The notes under the pieces are model-generated. The model made no database searches and had not been told where the DNA came from. It was given only the letters and a program-made list of their open reading frames with translations. Position numbers and translations under genes: made by a program. From Candolleomyces eurysporus (lineage: Eukaryota > Basidiomycota > Agaricomycetes > Agaricales > Psathyrellaceae), in contig JANBPK010000847.1 in assembly GCA_027579435.1 (NCBI GenBank), forward strand, positions 62,001 through 126,000: 64,000 nt of DNA. The letters are read 5' to 3'. Positions 21,824 to 32,082 of this stretch are shown piece after piece. Position 1 is the stretch's first letter, and every line of letters starts with the position of its first letter.

Positions 21824-24800
21824 TCAAAGGACGCTGTAACGGCCAGAAGTAGCTGTTGGATTCCGCATCTCGGCTTGCAAAGCTGCAGCAGAAGCTTCGA
21901 TGAGAAGACGCTTGATCTCCCGAACAGCTTGTTCGACCCTCCTTTCTTCGTTGGATTCGATAAGGAGATGCAATTTGGGTGGACCATCTGGAGGAGGTTC
22001 CTTCCCGGTTTCATAGTAAATGCCTTTGTTGGTAACAGAGGCGCCGGTCATATCGATGAGCTAGAGTAAACTCAATCAGAGCACTGAAAATACTGTAAAA
22101 AAACGAAGTGCTTACCTGAACCATCGTCTCCTTGTTAGTGACACGCCAACGAGCCTTTTGAGGATAATCGTTGATAGGTATGATAGCATGGAAATCCGTT
22201 GAATCTGGGTTCTGCTTCCTCGCCATCGGGTCTTCTGCTGGTTGTTGAAGTTGAGTTTGCAATACCAGTTTGGATGCGCGTAATTGGGCATTCAGCTTGG
22301 CAACGACGCTCAGAGCCTGCTTGTGCTGCGCCGTATCCTTCCCAGCCCTCGCAGCAGCCTCTTCAGCTGCACGCATTTGACTCTGAATCCTCTCTTCCTC
22401 CTTGGCATGCGCCAGCCTCTTGGCAGCAGCGATCGCACCTCCGACTCCCAATTTCGAGGAATCTGGTGCCGGTCCACGCTTGATTTCGACCTTGAAGTTG
22501 CCAAATGTCATATCATCACCACTAGAGGTGGCCTTGGCTGCTGCATCTTCCGCTACCTTGTCTTCTTCAGCAGGTTCGCCGTAGGCTTTACGCTCAGCTC
22601 TTTCTTTGGCGTCGCGTTCTTTATCCAACCTATCCAAACCTTTACCACCGAAACCGGATCCTGCAGCCTGGGCCTTCCCGGCCTTGACCTTTTCCAGGAA
22701 TCCTGAAGAAGATGTCAATAATGCTTGAAAAAAATGAAAAATAAAAAGTAAACGAAAAACGTACCATTCGAAAGATCTTCCAACTCGAGAGGAATCGTTG
22801 CATTGCTGGCCTTCAGGGCTCTGTAGATGTCTACGGAGTATCGTTCCTGCTCGGGGGTGATGAAGGTGATGCAGGTGCCTTTGTTCCCTGCACGACCTGT
22901 TCGTCCAGCCCGATGGACATAATCCTCCATGTGATTTGGTGCATCGTAGTTAATGACCAGCTTGAGTTGCTTGACATCCAACCCACGAGCGGCGACGGAG
23001 GTGGCGATGACAACAGGAACAACTCCAGACTTGAAGTCGGCGATAGTGGAATCACGGTCGACTTGGTCTTTGCCACCGTGAAGAGACATGCACAGATATC
23101 CCTTCCGCATCAAATCTCGAAGAAGATTGTCGGCACTTTCTTGACGATCCACAAAGATGAGTGTGCGGCATTCTGCGTCCTCGTTGTACATCTGTCCTAG
23201 GATTTCCAGGAGCCGGTTGAATTTGGTATCTTCAGCGCGAACCTCGACGATTTGGTCGATTTCTGGCGCCACGACCGAGCGACCACCGACTGTAATTTCC
23301 AACGGCTTCCGCAAGATCTTCCGCGCCAAGGAGTCCATCTGCTTGGGGAAGGTTGCGGAGAACAGTACGGTTTGCCTATCAGGTCGAATGTTATTGACGA
23401 TTTTCATGACCTGAGGCTCAAAACCCATGTCAAACATACGGTCAGCTTCATCGAGAACGACATAAGTAACTCGTTTGAGGTTCGTGACTCGGCCCGAATT
23501 AGCTGTGAGGAGGTCGATCATACGGCCAGGTGTGCAGACGATGATTTCTGCTCCCTTCTTCAATTCTGCGATCTGATCCTTGATAGGCGAACCGCCATAA
23601 GCGCAAACAGCCTTAAATCCGGTCAGTGAACGAGTTTCAGCAATTCAACGTGAAAAAACTTACTCGAAGATTTAACACTTTCAGGAATGGTTTACATTCC
23701 CGATGAATTTGAACAGCAAGTTCACGGGTGGGAGTCATGACGACAGCGATAGGACCTTCCATTTGCTCAAGCGGACGCTGGTCTTTGATGTGACGGAAAA
23801 GAGGGAGAAGGAATGCAATCGTTTTGCCTGAACCAGTCTTTGCAACACCAATGACGTCGCGTCCGGACATGATAGCAGGTATTGCTTGTGCCTGGATAGA
23901 GGTTGGAGCGGTATAATTCAGACGTTTGATAACGTCGAGACTAGGAGGGAAAAGTAAGTACTGAAATTAAAATCGGAATTCAGGAACTCACCAAGAGGCG
24001 GGCAGGCCGAAATGACTCCATTTAATCACAGGCTTGGGGCAGTCAATACCACGAATCTTGATTCCGTCAAGCGCGAGGCGGAGCAATTCAGCCTCGTCTT
24101 CTGTCATTGCAGCAATGTCGGGGGGAGGAACGTAAAATTCTTTCCTGAATGGTTCGTAAAGTATCTTTCCATGGTCGACGGTAGCCAACTCCTTCTTCTT
24201 CGCTTTCTTGGCGGCCAATGCAAGGATATCTTCGGGATTGAGTCCAGTTGCATCAAGCTCGTCGTGGACGACCTCCATTTCATCGTCAGAGCCTTCATCG
24301 CCAATCCGTTCATCGAGACGAATTCGTGATCGACCGTCACCATTACTCAGCATCTTCTGCGCGTCCTCCAAGTTGACTTTCTTCACTTCTTCTTTCACTT
24401 CGCTCATGAAGGCGTCCAGGGGATCGACTTCGTCCTCCTCGACATCCATTGCTTGCTTGGCCTTCGCTTTGATGGCCTGATCCATCCTATTTGCCTCCTC
24501 GTCATCATCATCATCATCCGCATCTAGGTCCCCAACACCCGTCGTGTCATCCGTCATAGTCATATCAATAGCTGGCATGTCTTCAAGTTTTTCTAGCTTC
24601 CTTTTCGATTCGACGGAGTCGTCCAAGGAAGCCATAGTCTTGGAACTTGAAAACTCGGGTTTCACGGGAAGACCTTTCAGTCCCAGACCCGTTAGAGTTG
24701 TCCGGTTAAGTTGAGCGGAAGGCTTTCCGTTTGAAGTGGAGGAAGCTAGAGTGATCAAGCGTTGTGAAATCAATGAAGCGGATAAAGGAGATGTAATACT

Positions 24801-25335
24801 CACCTGAGGCAGTTTTCCCGGCCAATGCCATGGCTTTCACCTTGGCTTCATCAAGAGCTTTCTTCGCCTCTCGCTCTTTCTTCCAAGCCTCAAACTTGGC
24901 CCGCTTAGCCTTGAGCTTTTCGTCCTCAGGAGGAGGAGTTGGAGTAGCAGTAGAGGTGGCTGCGACAGCGGCGATGGGTTCGGCACTTGGTGGAGGTCGA
25001 GCAGGACTGTGCTGCCGTCGTTCACGAGACCTTGACCGCCGCCTCTCATCCCTTCGTTCATCACGACCCCCGTCGCGGTAGGACGATCCTCGTCTATCGT
25101 CACGGTACCGGTCGTCTCTATATCTATCCCTGTCTCTGTCTCTGTCTCTTTCCCTGTCCCTATCCCTGTCGCGATACCTGTCGCGGTCCCATTCACGGTC
25201 GTCGTCATAACGGGGACGATTTGTGCTGGCCCTTTGTGTGCGCCTAGTCGGCGAGGGAGAGCGGGGAGAGCGATAAGATGGTCTTACCCTTTTATTTGGA
25301 GTATCTGGGGTTGGTGACCTGTCTCTGCGCGCCAT
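21824..25335 (-). CDS. PRP5: DEAD-box RNA helicase, spliceosomal Prp5/DDX46
   Basis: ATP-dependent helicase that promotes U2 snRNP binding to the branch site. The N-terminus is an RD/RS-rich domain (runs of Arg-Asp between about 25080 and 25210) followed by a Lys/Glu-rich stretch and acidic clusters with DDDDDDEE. The core shows Walker [10 protein letters not shown], Ia PTRELAVQI, Ib [37 protein letters not shown], then [12 protein letters not shown]. The upstream family segment ([14 protein letters not shown]) marks the Prp5 class. The C-terminus contains the conserved TNKGIYY and [11 protein letters not shown] region ending at GRYSVL. Several short introns interrupt it. Start chosen at [13 protein letters not shown]. 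It is divergent from PI31, starts 170 bases apart. Confidence 0.96.
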
Positions 25336-25505
25336 GGTTGTAGAGAGGACTTGGAGAGAAATTGAGTGACAAAGTGCAACAAGATTGAGCCGCATGCTCG
25401 AGTTTGGCTATGCTTGCCGTGGGAACCAAATTCACACGCGGTCCCGGCACAAATTCCGTGGTGGCGTCCGAGTCAACAGCAATTGGCACTAAGATAGGCA
25501 CAACG

Positions 25506-26609
25506 ATGACCTCCACCTCTGATATCCTCGATCCTGCAGCCTTGCTTTCTTCACTACCAAACATCCTTCCAGCAGATTCAAAGCGCCTGGCATCTGCGCA
25601 GGACGGCTTAGCAGCCTTGCTTCACATTGTGTTCACCGCCCTTGGTTTTCGTTTAGCTGAAGTCAACAGCTCGAGCGTCACCCCCGGGAACGAATTTCCT
25701 CCTCAATGGAATCAAAATGGTCCAGGAGACTATTCCTTTAAATATCGTCACGATCAGAGCAGTCTCCAGTTTGTTGTCAAGGTCTCCAAGCTTGGGAGCC
25801 GAACTGTGTTCAATGCAATTGCACTTGAGGTACGGTGGGCGGTCCCGATGTGCCAGGGTCGAGGGTCGCTGATCTTGTTCTTTTAGACCGATAAAGTAGC
25901 TAGCTTCGACATTTCTACCGACGACTTTACCTCCTCGTCGTTTTATCCGCATGAATTGACCCAATCTGCGGATCCACCCTTAATTCATGGATTCATTTCT
26001 TCGAATCGAGTTACCGATTTTGTGGCTCAACTCAAATTGAAGATCATCCAAAAGTTGATCCCTAGTTTGCAAAAGGACGGATATTCTGAGGAGACTGAGC
26101 CGGTTCCTGTTCCCACATCATCTTCTGCTCCCCCAGCATCGCGTGATCCACCTCCTGCACGTCCTCAAGCAGGTCCTCCACCTGTTGTGCCAGATCGAAA
26201 CGCGGATCCCATTTTCCCTTCCGGAAATCCTTTGGAGATTGGGCGCAGTGACTTAGATCCGTTCCCCCGCAATCCCTTCGCTCCAGCTTCTGTATTCCCT
26301 CCCGCAGGTGGGGATGGGATGTTTGTTGGGCCCAACCATCCCATCTTTGGAATAAGGGACAGGAATTCCCCTCACCAGGGGCCTTGGGGTGGTGATGGAT
26401 ATCTCCCTCCGTTAGGTGCTCCTCCCGGTGCTCGTTTCGATCCGGTGGGTCCGACCTTTCCCAATCGCCCCCCTCGAGGCCCGCCTGGTGGGAGAAATGG
26501 TCAGGACCCCGACAATGATGAATTCATGCCTCCTGGAATGGTGAGTCTTGTTCATGTCTTCCCGGAAGATAGATCTAATCGCAGAACGCAGCGTGACATG
26601 TTCATGTAG
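25506..26609 (+). CDS. FUB1/PSMF1: proteasome inhibitor/regulator PI31
   Basis: Binds the 20S proteasome. The N-terminal FP domain runs from DILDPAALLSSLPNIL through LAALLHIVFTALGFRL, WNQNGPGDYSFKYRH and SLQFVVKVSKLGSRTVFNA. A Pro/Gly-rich C-terminal half (RPQAGPPPVVPDRN, GPNHPIFGIRDR, PPGARFDPVGPTFPN) is typical of PI31. A 51 bp intron at about 26541-26591 lets the last exon read RDMFM-stop, giving PPGMRDMFM. PI31 proteins end in a HbYX-type tail that inserts into proteasome alpha pockets (PPGYDDMYL in human), and MFM fits with Phe for Tyr. Start taken at the ATG before the FP domain; an in-frame ATG 102 bases upstream exists but has no family support. Confidence 0.9.
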
Positions 26610-26940
26610 TGATCCTGAAGCCCTTCATCATTCCTTTGTATTATTAATATGTAGTATATACTTTGCTGTACCTCGGCACTTTAGCTACAATCTCCCGAAT
26701 CATTAGTTGACAACTTTTGCAAGATATACTTGAGATTTGTAGTCCTGGAAGGCTAGTACTGCGCTTTTATTGAGTTGCCAGACGTCACGGGTTTCCCAAG
26801 CAAAGCCTGCAAACGAACAGCAACCAGATTTGGAAGTCCACTGTCTAACCCGCAAGGGAATAGCATCAACCCGAGCCTCATTGCGCGTAGCTACACACAT
26901 CCTTCTCAACAGCTCAGAATTTTCCCCCTCATACGATACT
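26610..26940. other. gap between PI31 and the acidic hypothetical protein
   Basis: 331 bases holding the PI31 3' end and the promoter of the next plus-strand gene. A frame open through part of it lies upstream of the next ATG, but it shows no protein-like features. Confidence 0.5.
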
Positions 26941-27892
26941 ATGAGCAACCCAAGCTCTCCAGTTCGGAGAAAGCAGTCTGTCATCCCAGGGTTCAGGGCC
27001 CCGGTGCGCCCGAAACGACGCCCTATCGCAGAAATGACCATCCGCGAGCTCCAGGATCTCCACAACCTCAACGCCAAGTTACTAGCAGCTCCGTGAGTCA
27101 AACACCCCGCTCCCCTATCGCATACTCAACGACCCAATAGTGATGCATCAACATCTTCTTACGTGCAACGAGTACGAGCAGAACAAGCAGCCATCGAATC
27201 TCGACTGCTTGATGTGGAAGGCGTGGACTCAATAAGTTTTGGTCTCAAGAAGACCAAAATCAAGGGAGACAACGACATGGAAGTCGACGAACCAGAGCCC
27301 GTAACAAGCAGGACTATTGAGGCGAAGAAACGGGCTCTTGCGCAATACGTACGTCTGTGATAATATCTGATCGAGGGTGCCGGGACAACTGCTTATTGAT
27401 CCACTCAAGGGCTCCATGAAACCCAGCTCAAGCTATCCGAGCCAGGGCACCTCCTCTACATTCACTTTGCAAGAAGCGATGGATCTCGAGCGTCAAGCAT
27501 ATCTACAAGAGAAAGAGCGGCAAGAACGCGCACTGGAGAAGAAAAGGAGACTTGGAATGCCGATCAAGGGCGAAGTCCTTACCAGGGCAGAGAAGGAAGC
27601 AAGGATCTGGGCGTTCATGTTCGTCACATTCCAACAACACATCTGGATTCTCTCTAACGCCCCTTTCCTCAGGAACCACAAACCCACAGATTCCGACCTA
27701 GAAGACGATGACGAGGAAGATGACGACGACGACGAGGACCCCGCTTCTTGGTTTGACGATGATCAGGACGACGGGAGAAAGGGGCAGGATATTGTTGAAC
27801 CCGATTTCGAAGACATTTCCGATATCATTCGAATTGACGAAAGCCGAATCCCGTACAGTAACTTCTACAGGCCAGACAACGAAGGCGACTAG
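26941..27892 (+). CDS. acidic coiled-coil hypothetical protein
   Basis: Not recognised. Four or more exons are joined by good GT-AG introns: 26941 to about 27093, then from about 27141, from about 27410, and after about 27672. The N-terminus (SPVRRKQSVIPGFRAPVRPK) is basic. Next come IREMLTIRELQ-like helical segments (EMTIRELQDLHNLNAKLL), a long Glu/Arg/Lys helix (MDLERQAYLQEKERQERALE), the motif RIWANHKPTDSDLEDDDEE, an Asp/Glu run, and a conserved-looking end RIPYSNFYRP. The arrangement suggests a nuclear scaffold or chromatin/RNA protein, but that is inference. Start chosen at the ATG directly before the basic tail. Confidence 0.6.
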
Positions 27893-27984
27893 CATATTAT
27901 ATCCATCCGTGATGTTATATCTAAATCCGAGTACAAGAGGGAATAGGTGGGGACGATCTCGGAAGAGGGCCGAGGACATGAACT

Positions 27985-30900
27985 TCAGCGAGCGTGGACA
28001 GGGCAGCTCTTTCCACGCTGTAGCCATGAAGACAGGCACGCTAAACGAAGTCAGCAGCAGCCTTGGCGTTGGAGACGTAGATGACTTACCGCTATGGAAG
28101 CTACAGAAGCAGCTGAGGCGAGCAACCATGGAGCCTTCATTGTGTCGTCAGCCCAGGACCGCATCATCGTCTAGGGAGATACGTACCTTTGACAAACTCT
28201 TCGAGACAGATGACACCTGTAGTTGAATATTTAGCATCGTGTACAAGAACGGAAACAGGATGGCATCTTACATTCCACACCCAACAGAGTGCTTTCCGCT
28301 GGCAGTCGGTATACGAGATACTTGGCAGTCTCCGGCGTAGCGCCCTTCCCTCCTTCAAGACAATTCTTGACGTGCAATTCTTGCTCGGCCGGGCCTCCGA
28401 CTTCGTCCAGGCTTTGATAGCAGACAGGACAACTAAAATGGTGTCAGCAATGCATCACAAGGGTCTAGTATAGAGCTGCTACATACTCCGCCAAGTCGCT
28501 CAATTGCGAGCTAGACTGTCTCCGCGTTAGCCTGCCAGGAATCGTGAGTCGCTCTTGGTCAACGACTACTCGCTCGAGAGCCGTGCCGCCGCTGTTGTAC
28601 AAACGAGCAGGGACGTCTGCATAGATCTCGTCGTAGCACCCTTGGCAAACGCGTTGGGGCGTTGTTGCAGACGTGCTGCCTGATACTGCAGGGTCTTGAA
28701 CGATATCAGAGGGGTCCAATAATACTTTGTGGGATGAGCATCTGTCACAGAAGATCCGACCGCATTTACGGCAGTGCTGGAGTCATGCATTAGTTTGCGG
28801 TAAAAAGCATCGGGAACGGGGGGGCCTACATGCTAACAGAGTGGTCAGCAAAAANTACGAAATTATAACATAAGAAAACCTACTCTGCGGTTGATGAATG
28901 TGAAGCGGCGCTGGCATTCCCTGCATTGGTGAACGGCTTCGTCCCTTTCCCACTGGGCATTCAATTGATGTGGAGTGGGCGCGGGCCATCTAGGGCTGAG
29001 GATTTTCTGAGGAGCTTCATGCGTTGGAACGCGGAAATCAGGTGCTTGCGCCAATTGGGGGGTCAAGTCGGCTGGTATACGCGAAGTGCTCGCTCGAGAA
29101 AAGTAGTCCGTGGATGTTGACGATCGCGAAGACGCGATCGGTGCAGGGTAGTGGAACTCCTCATCCGAGCTGTCGCCCTCATCGAGATCAAGTTCATTGT
29201 GACCTGCATTACTCTGTCAACCGGGGGAATGTTGTTACAAGATTCATGCTTACCTTCTGTATTTATCAAGAGACCAGAAGAGGAGGCAGAAGCTTTTTTA
29301 CGCTCAAGTTCGCGGCTGTAGGCGTTGAGGAGAACTTCGGCTTGGATCCTGCGTTCAGCATCTTCGTCCTCTGTAAAGTGTCAAATAATTAGCCACACGA
29401 GGGAGATTGAAGTGAAATCCTAAGACAAACCTAGAATCCCTTCCCGCAACTCCATTGTAGCTCGATCAAGCTTAGCGATCGCACGGCGTACTTCAAGGGC
29501 AGAAGCAGCAGATGTACCAGCTTCACTGGATTGAGATTGGTTGCCAACTAGGTACCTAGCCCTCGCCACATAGTCACGATTAGATGGAGACGTTGAGGGC
29601 ACGAAATTGACGAGCTCCTGGCCTTCGCCGACGGCCCCACCTCTCGGCTCTTCTGTGTATGGGATCAGAGAACCATCAGAATCGAGGTAGTACATGGCAC
29701 CGTCCGGTTCCAAGTAGGGAAGAGGCGGGATATCAAGCCTCCGACGCATGATTCTAACCCAGCGGCGCCGTCTGACCCATGAAGGATGGCTCCGAGGGTT
29801 TGCAGAGGACAGTGAGCCGCTGGCCGACGCTCCTAAACCAGCCGCGACTATTCCTGATCCGTGCAGAATCCGTTGCAACTGTGGCGGCTTTTCAGCGACC
29901 CAGCGATCATCGGGCTCGGTGAAGGACTGCGCATATTGCCAGCCTTCTTCTGCATCGACGCGTGGGTGGGTGACGTCGAGAGACCAATCAGAACTTAATC
30001 GTTGTATTAGTATCTTCGTCGGCATTCACCTTTAATAAACAAGACTTACAGCCAGAAATGACTTTTTTNCTCCCGCGTCCTTTGAGGCACGATCAGTAGG
30101 CGATGGCTTCGGTAAAACCCAGGGAGATTCGCGAGCAGGTAACTGGACCCCGCTCCGCCAAGCAGGGACGAAGCGTAAGCCAGTGTCATCTTCGGGAGTC
30201 GGAAGCTTCAGTTGGTACGGAGCCGGATTGCCTGGTCGTCCAAGTCCAGAAGTCGAAAATTTCGGACGACCTCCGGAAACGGCAACTGTTTTCAGTCGGG
30301 TATCGAGCCTCTGGTTTTCGTACAGGATAACTGGAAGAGTGGTATGCACTAGCAGAGGGTTATAAGGCGTGCTTGCATGGCGCCAATAAGCAGCTTCGGC
30401 TTGTTGGAGCACCTAGAAACAGGGTAAATAAGGAGAAGATTTAATCATCAAATTTGATCACCTCGCATATCCAAATCTCGAAGACCGCCGCGGCCGTATC
30501 AAAAGCGGTTTCGCCCCATTTATTACGCACAAGAGGGTTAGCCGACTGTTTATTCAGTAGATATAGAACGACTGGAAGGTGGCCCTTGGAAGCAGCATTC
30601 ACTAAAGCAGGTCAGCAAGTAGTTGCTCCCTTAAAGGCATTAGCGCTTACTCAAGGGTGTCCAACCGTCATTGCTGCGAACGTCCACACCTGGGACTCCA
30701 TCATGGATGGCAGCGGCCCCTGCCTTCTCACAAAGCCACCTAACAATGTCAAGGTATCCCTTGAGACCAGGTGAGCACCAAATTTCAGGAACAGATGTTC
30801 ACCCTGCGTACCTTGGACGCGGCATTATGCAGCGCTGTCCATCCGTCAGCATCGCGGGCATGCACATCAGCTTTGTCCGGAAGCAAGTATTTCAGAATGT

Positions 30901-31598
30901 CGATATGTCCATTCAAAGCAGCTTTATGCAGCGCAGTCTAGGGATATTGTTGGTGGACCCGAATGGCTTAATCGGGCGAACACTCACCTCCCCCTCCCGA
31001 TCTTCCACATCCGGCATGGCACCGCAATGATCCACAACTAGAGAAGAGTGTTCATTATCCGCTCGAGAGCGCAGGGTACGCAAGGACTCACGCCATACAA
31101 CAATCTCTAGATATCCACGGCTTGCAGCCGCATGCAATACGGTAAACCCAGTCCGGGACGCAGCATCGTTGGCCAGGCTGAATGGCTGGACATTGTTCGT
31201 TTCAATAGCATTCTTGAACAATCTCTGAAGCAAAGGGAGGTCGCCAGAAGATGCTGCGGCATATAAAGACTCGAGCTGGGCAGGGCTTGGGTGTGCGCTT
31301 TGTGGGGCGGGTGCAGCTTCCGTCTGGTCAGCTTCAACTCCGGGATAAACGAATTCCTCGTCCTCGTCGTCTTCTCCGTCTTCTTCAGTTGTTATATCGA
31401 CCTGGGGCTCTAAGCTGGAGGTTTCCGCCGCTCGCAGGAGATGGTTTCCATCGTCCTGGGACCTTTGACGAGGGAAGAAGTAAGCCTATCGACCCTATGC
31501 CTTTCACACTTGGCGCTTTACAAGTCAGCAACTTACAGCTCTAGAAGGCCCGATGCGTTTGGACCGAGTGTATCGACGTCTGCTGATCCGCTGGCCAT
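27985..31598 (-). CDS. ankyrin-DysF-FYVE-zinc finger-RING protein, likely endosomal E3 ubiquitin ligase
   Basis: Large multi-exon gene. Order of domains: ankyrin repeats (about 31260-30470, GFTVLHAAASRGYLEIV and NPLVRNKWGETAFDTAA); a DysF region (about 30070-29700) with HFWLSDWSLDVTHPRV, GWQYAQSF, then WVRRRRWVRIMRRR; a FYVE finger (about 29000-28580) with WERDEAVHQCREC, RRHHCRKCGRIFC and RVCQGC, which binds PI3P; a C2HC finger (CPVCYQS...HVKNC); and a C-terminal RING (CVICLEEF, CFCSFHSACLSSW, CPVH). The C2HC-plus-RING pair ending CPxH is like human ZNRF1/2. It should ubiquitinate cargo on PI3P membranes; DysF links it to peroxin/dysferlin families. A 3-nt exon (CAT, 28832-28830) completes RRHHCR. 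The n at 30069 is an extra base. Confidence 0.85.
28830..28832 (-). other. predicted 3-nt micro-exon (CAT) in the FYVE domain
   Basis: The upstream exon ends at AGA (28884) and the downstream exon begins CAC TGC (28776). Between them, minus-strand sequence reads ...CTGTTAG CAT GTAGGC..., a full acceptor, three bases and a full donor. The two resulting introns, 28883-28833 and 28829-28777, are about 50 bp with branch-like CTGAC and ACTAAT. Only inclusion gives the invariant FYVE motif RRHHCR; skipping leaves RRHCR. Confidence 0.7.
30069..30069. other. ambiguous base that breaks the ankyrin-DysF-FYVE-RING frame
   Basis: The n follows a run of six T on the plus strand. Without it the exon reads AGEKSHFWL and joins in phase to SDWSLDV of the DysF domain; with it the downstream splice is out of frame. 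Confidence 0.75.
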
Positions 31599-32082
31599 TG
31601 AACGAAGATAGATAGAGGGTCGTATGCCAGATCGAGGCCGGCTGGCACTGTCAAGCCCAAGTCAAGCCTGAACAGAAAGCAGTGATTGGACAGCAATACG
31701 GTGGCGATGACAGGTCACATGACATCTTCGTCCGGCCCCCGACTCTTTTTTCCCGTCCCAGAAAGCGCTTCGCCAAATTCGTCCAGGAGCGCCCAGGCTG
31801 CGTTCACAATCATGAAAGCGCAAATGGGTAGATATGATACACATATTTCTAGTAGATACAAAAAAGAATTGAATAGAACTACATAGATTGAGCGAAGGTT
31901 CTTTCAGTACACGTGAACTAAACACCAAAGATTGAATGAATTGGAAATTGCGAAGATGATGTCCCAGTCATTCCATTCTTCCGAGAAAGTCTATGGAGCG
32001 GAAGACCAGGAGGCATAAATTGAAAAGGCTTGGGTGAACAAACGAGTCGTCATGCCTGACCTATGGCGGAAAAACGTTGGAT
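31599..32082. other. gap between ferric reductase and ankyrin-FYVE-RING gene
   Basis: 484 bases between two minus-strand genes, holding the reductase 3' end and the promoter of the ankyrin gene. No coding region, repeat or clear motif was recognised. Confidence 0.5.

Noticed and set aside
25080..25210. Hexanucleotide-like simple repeat
   Set aside because: It is the coding RD/RS repeat of PRP5, not a separate element.
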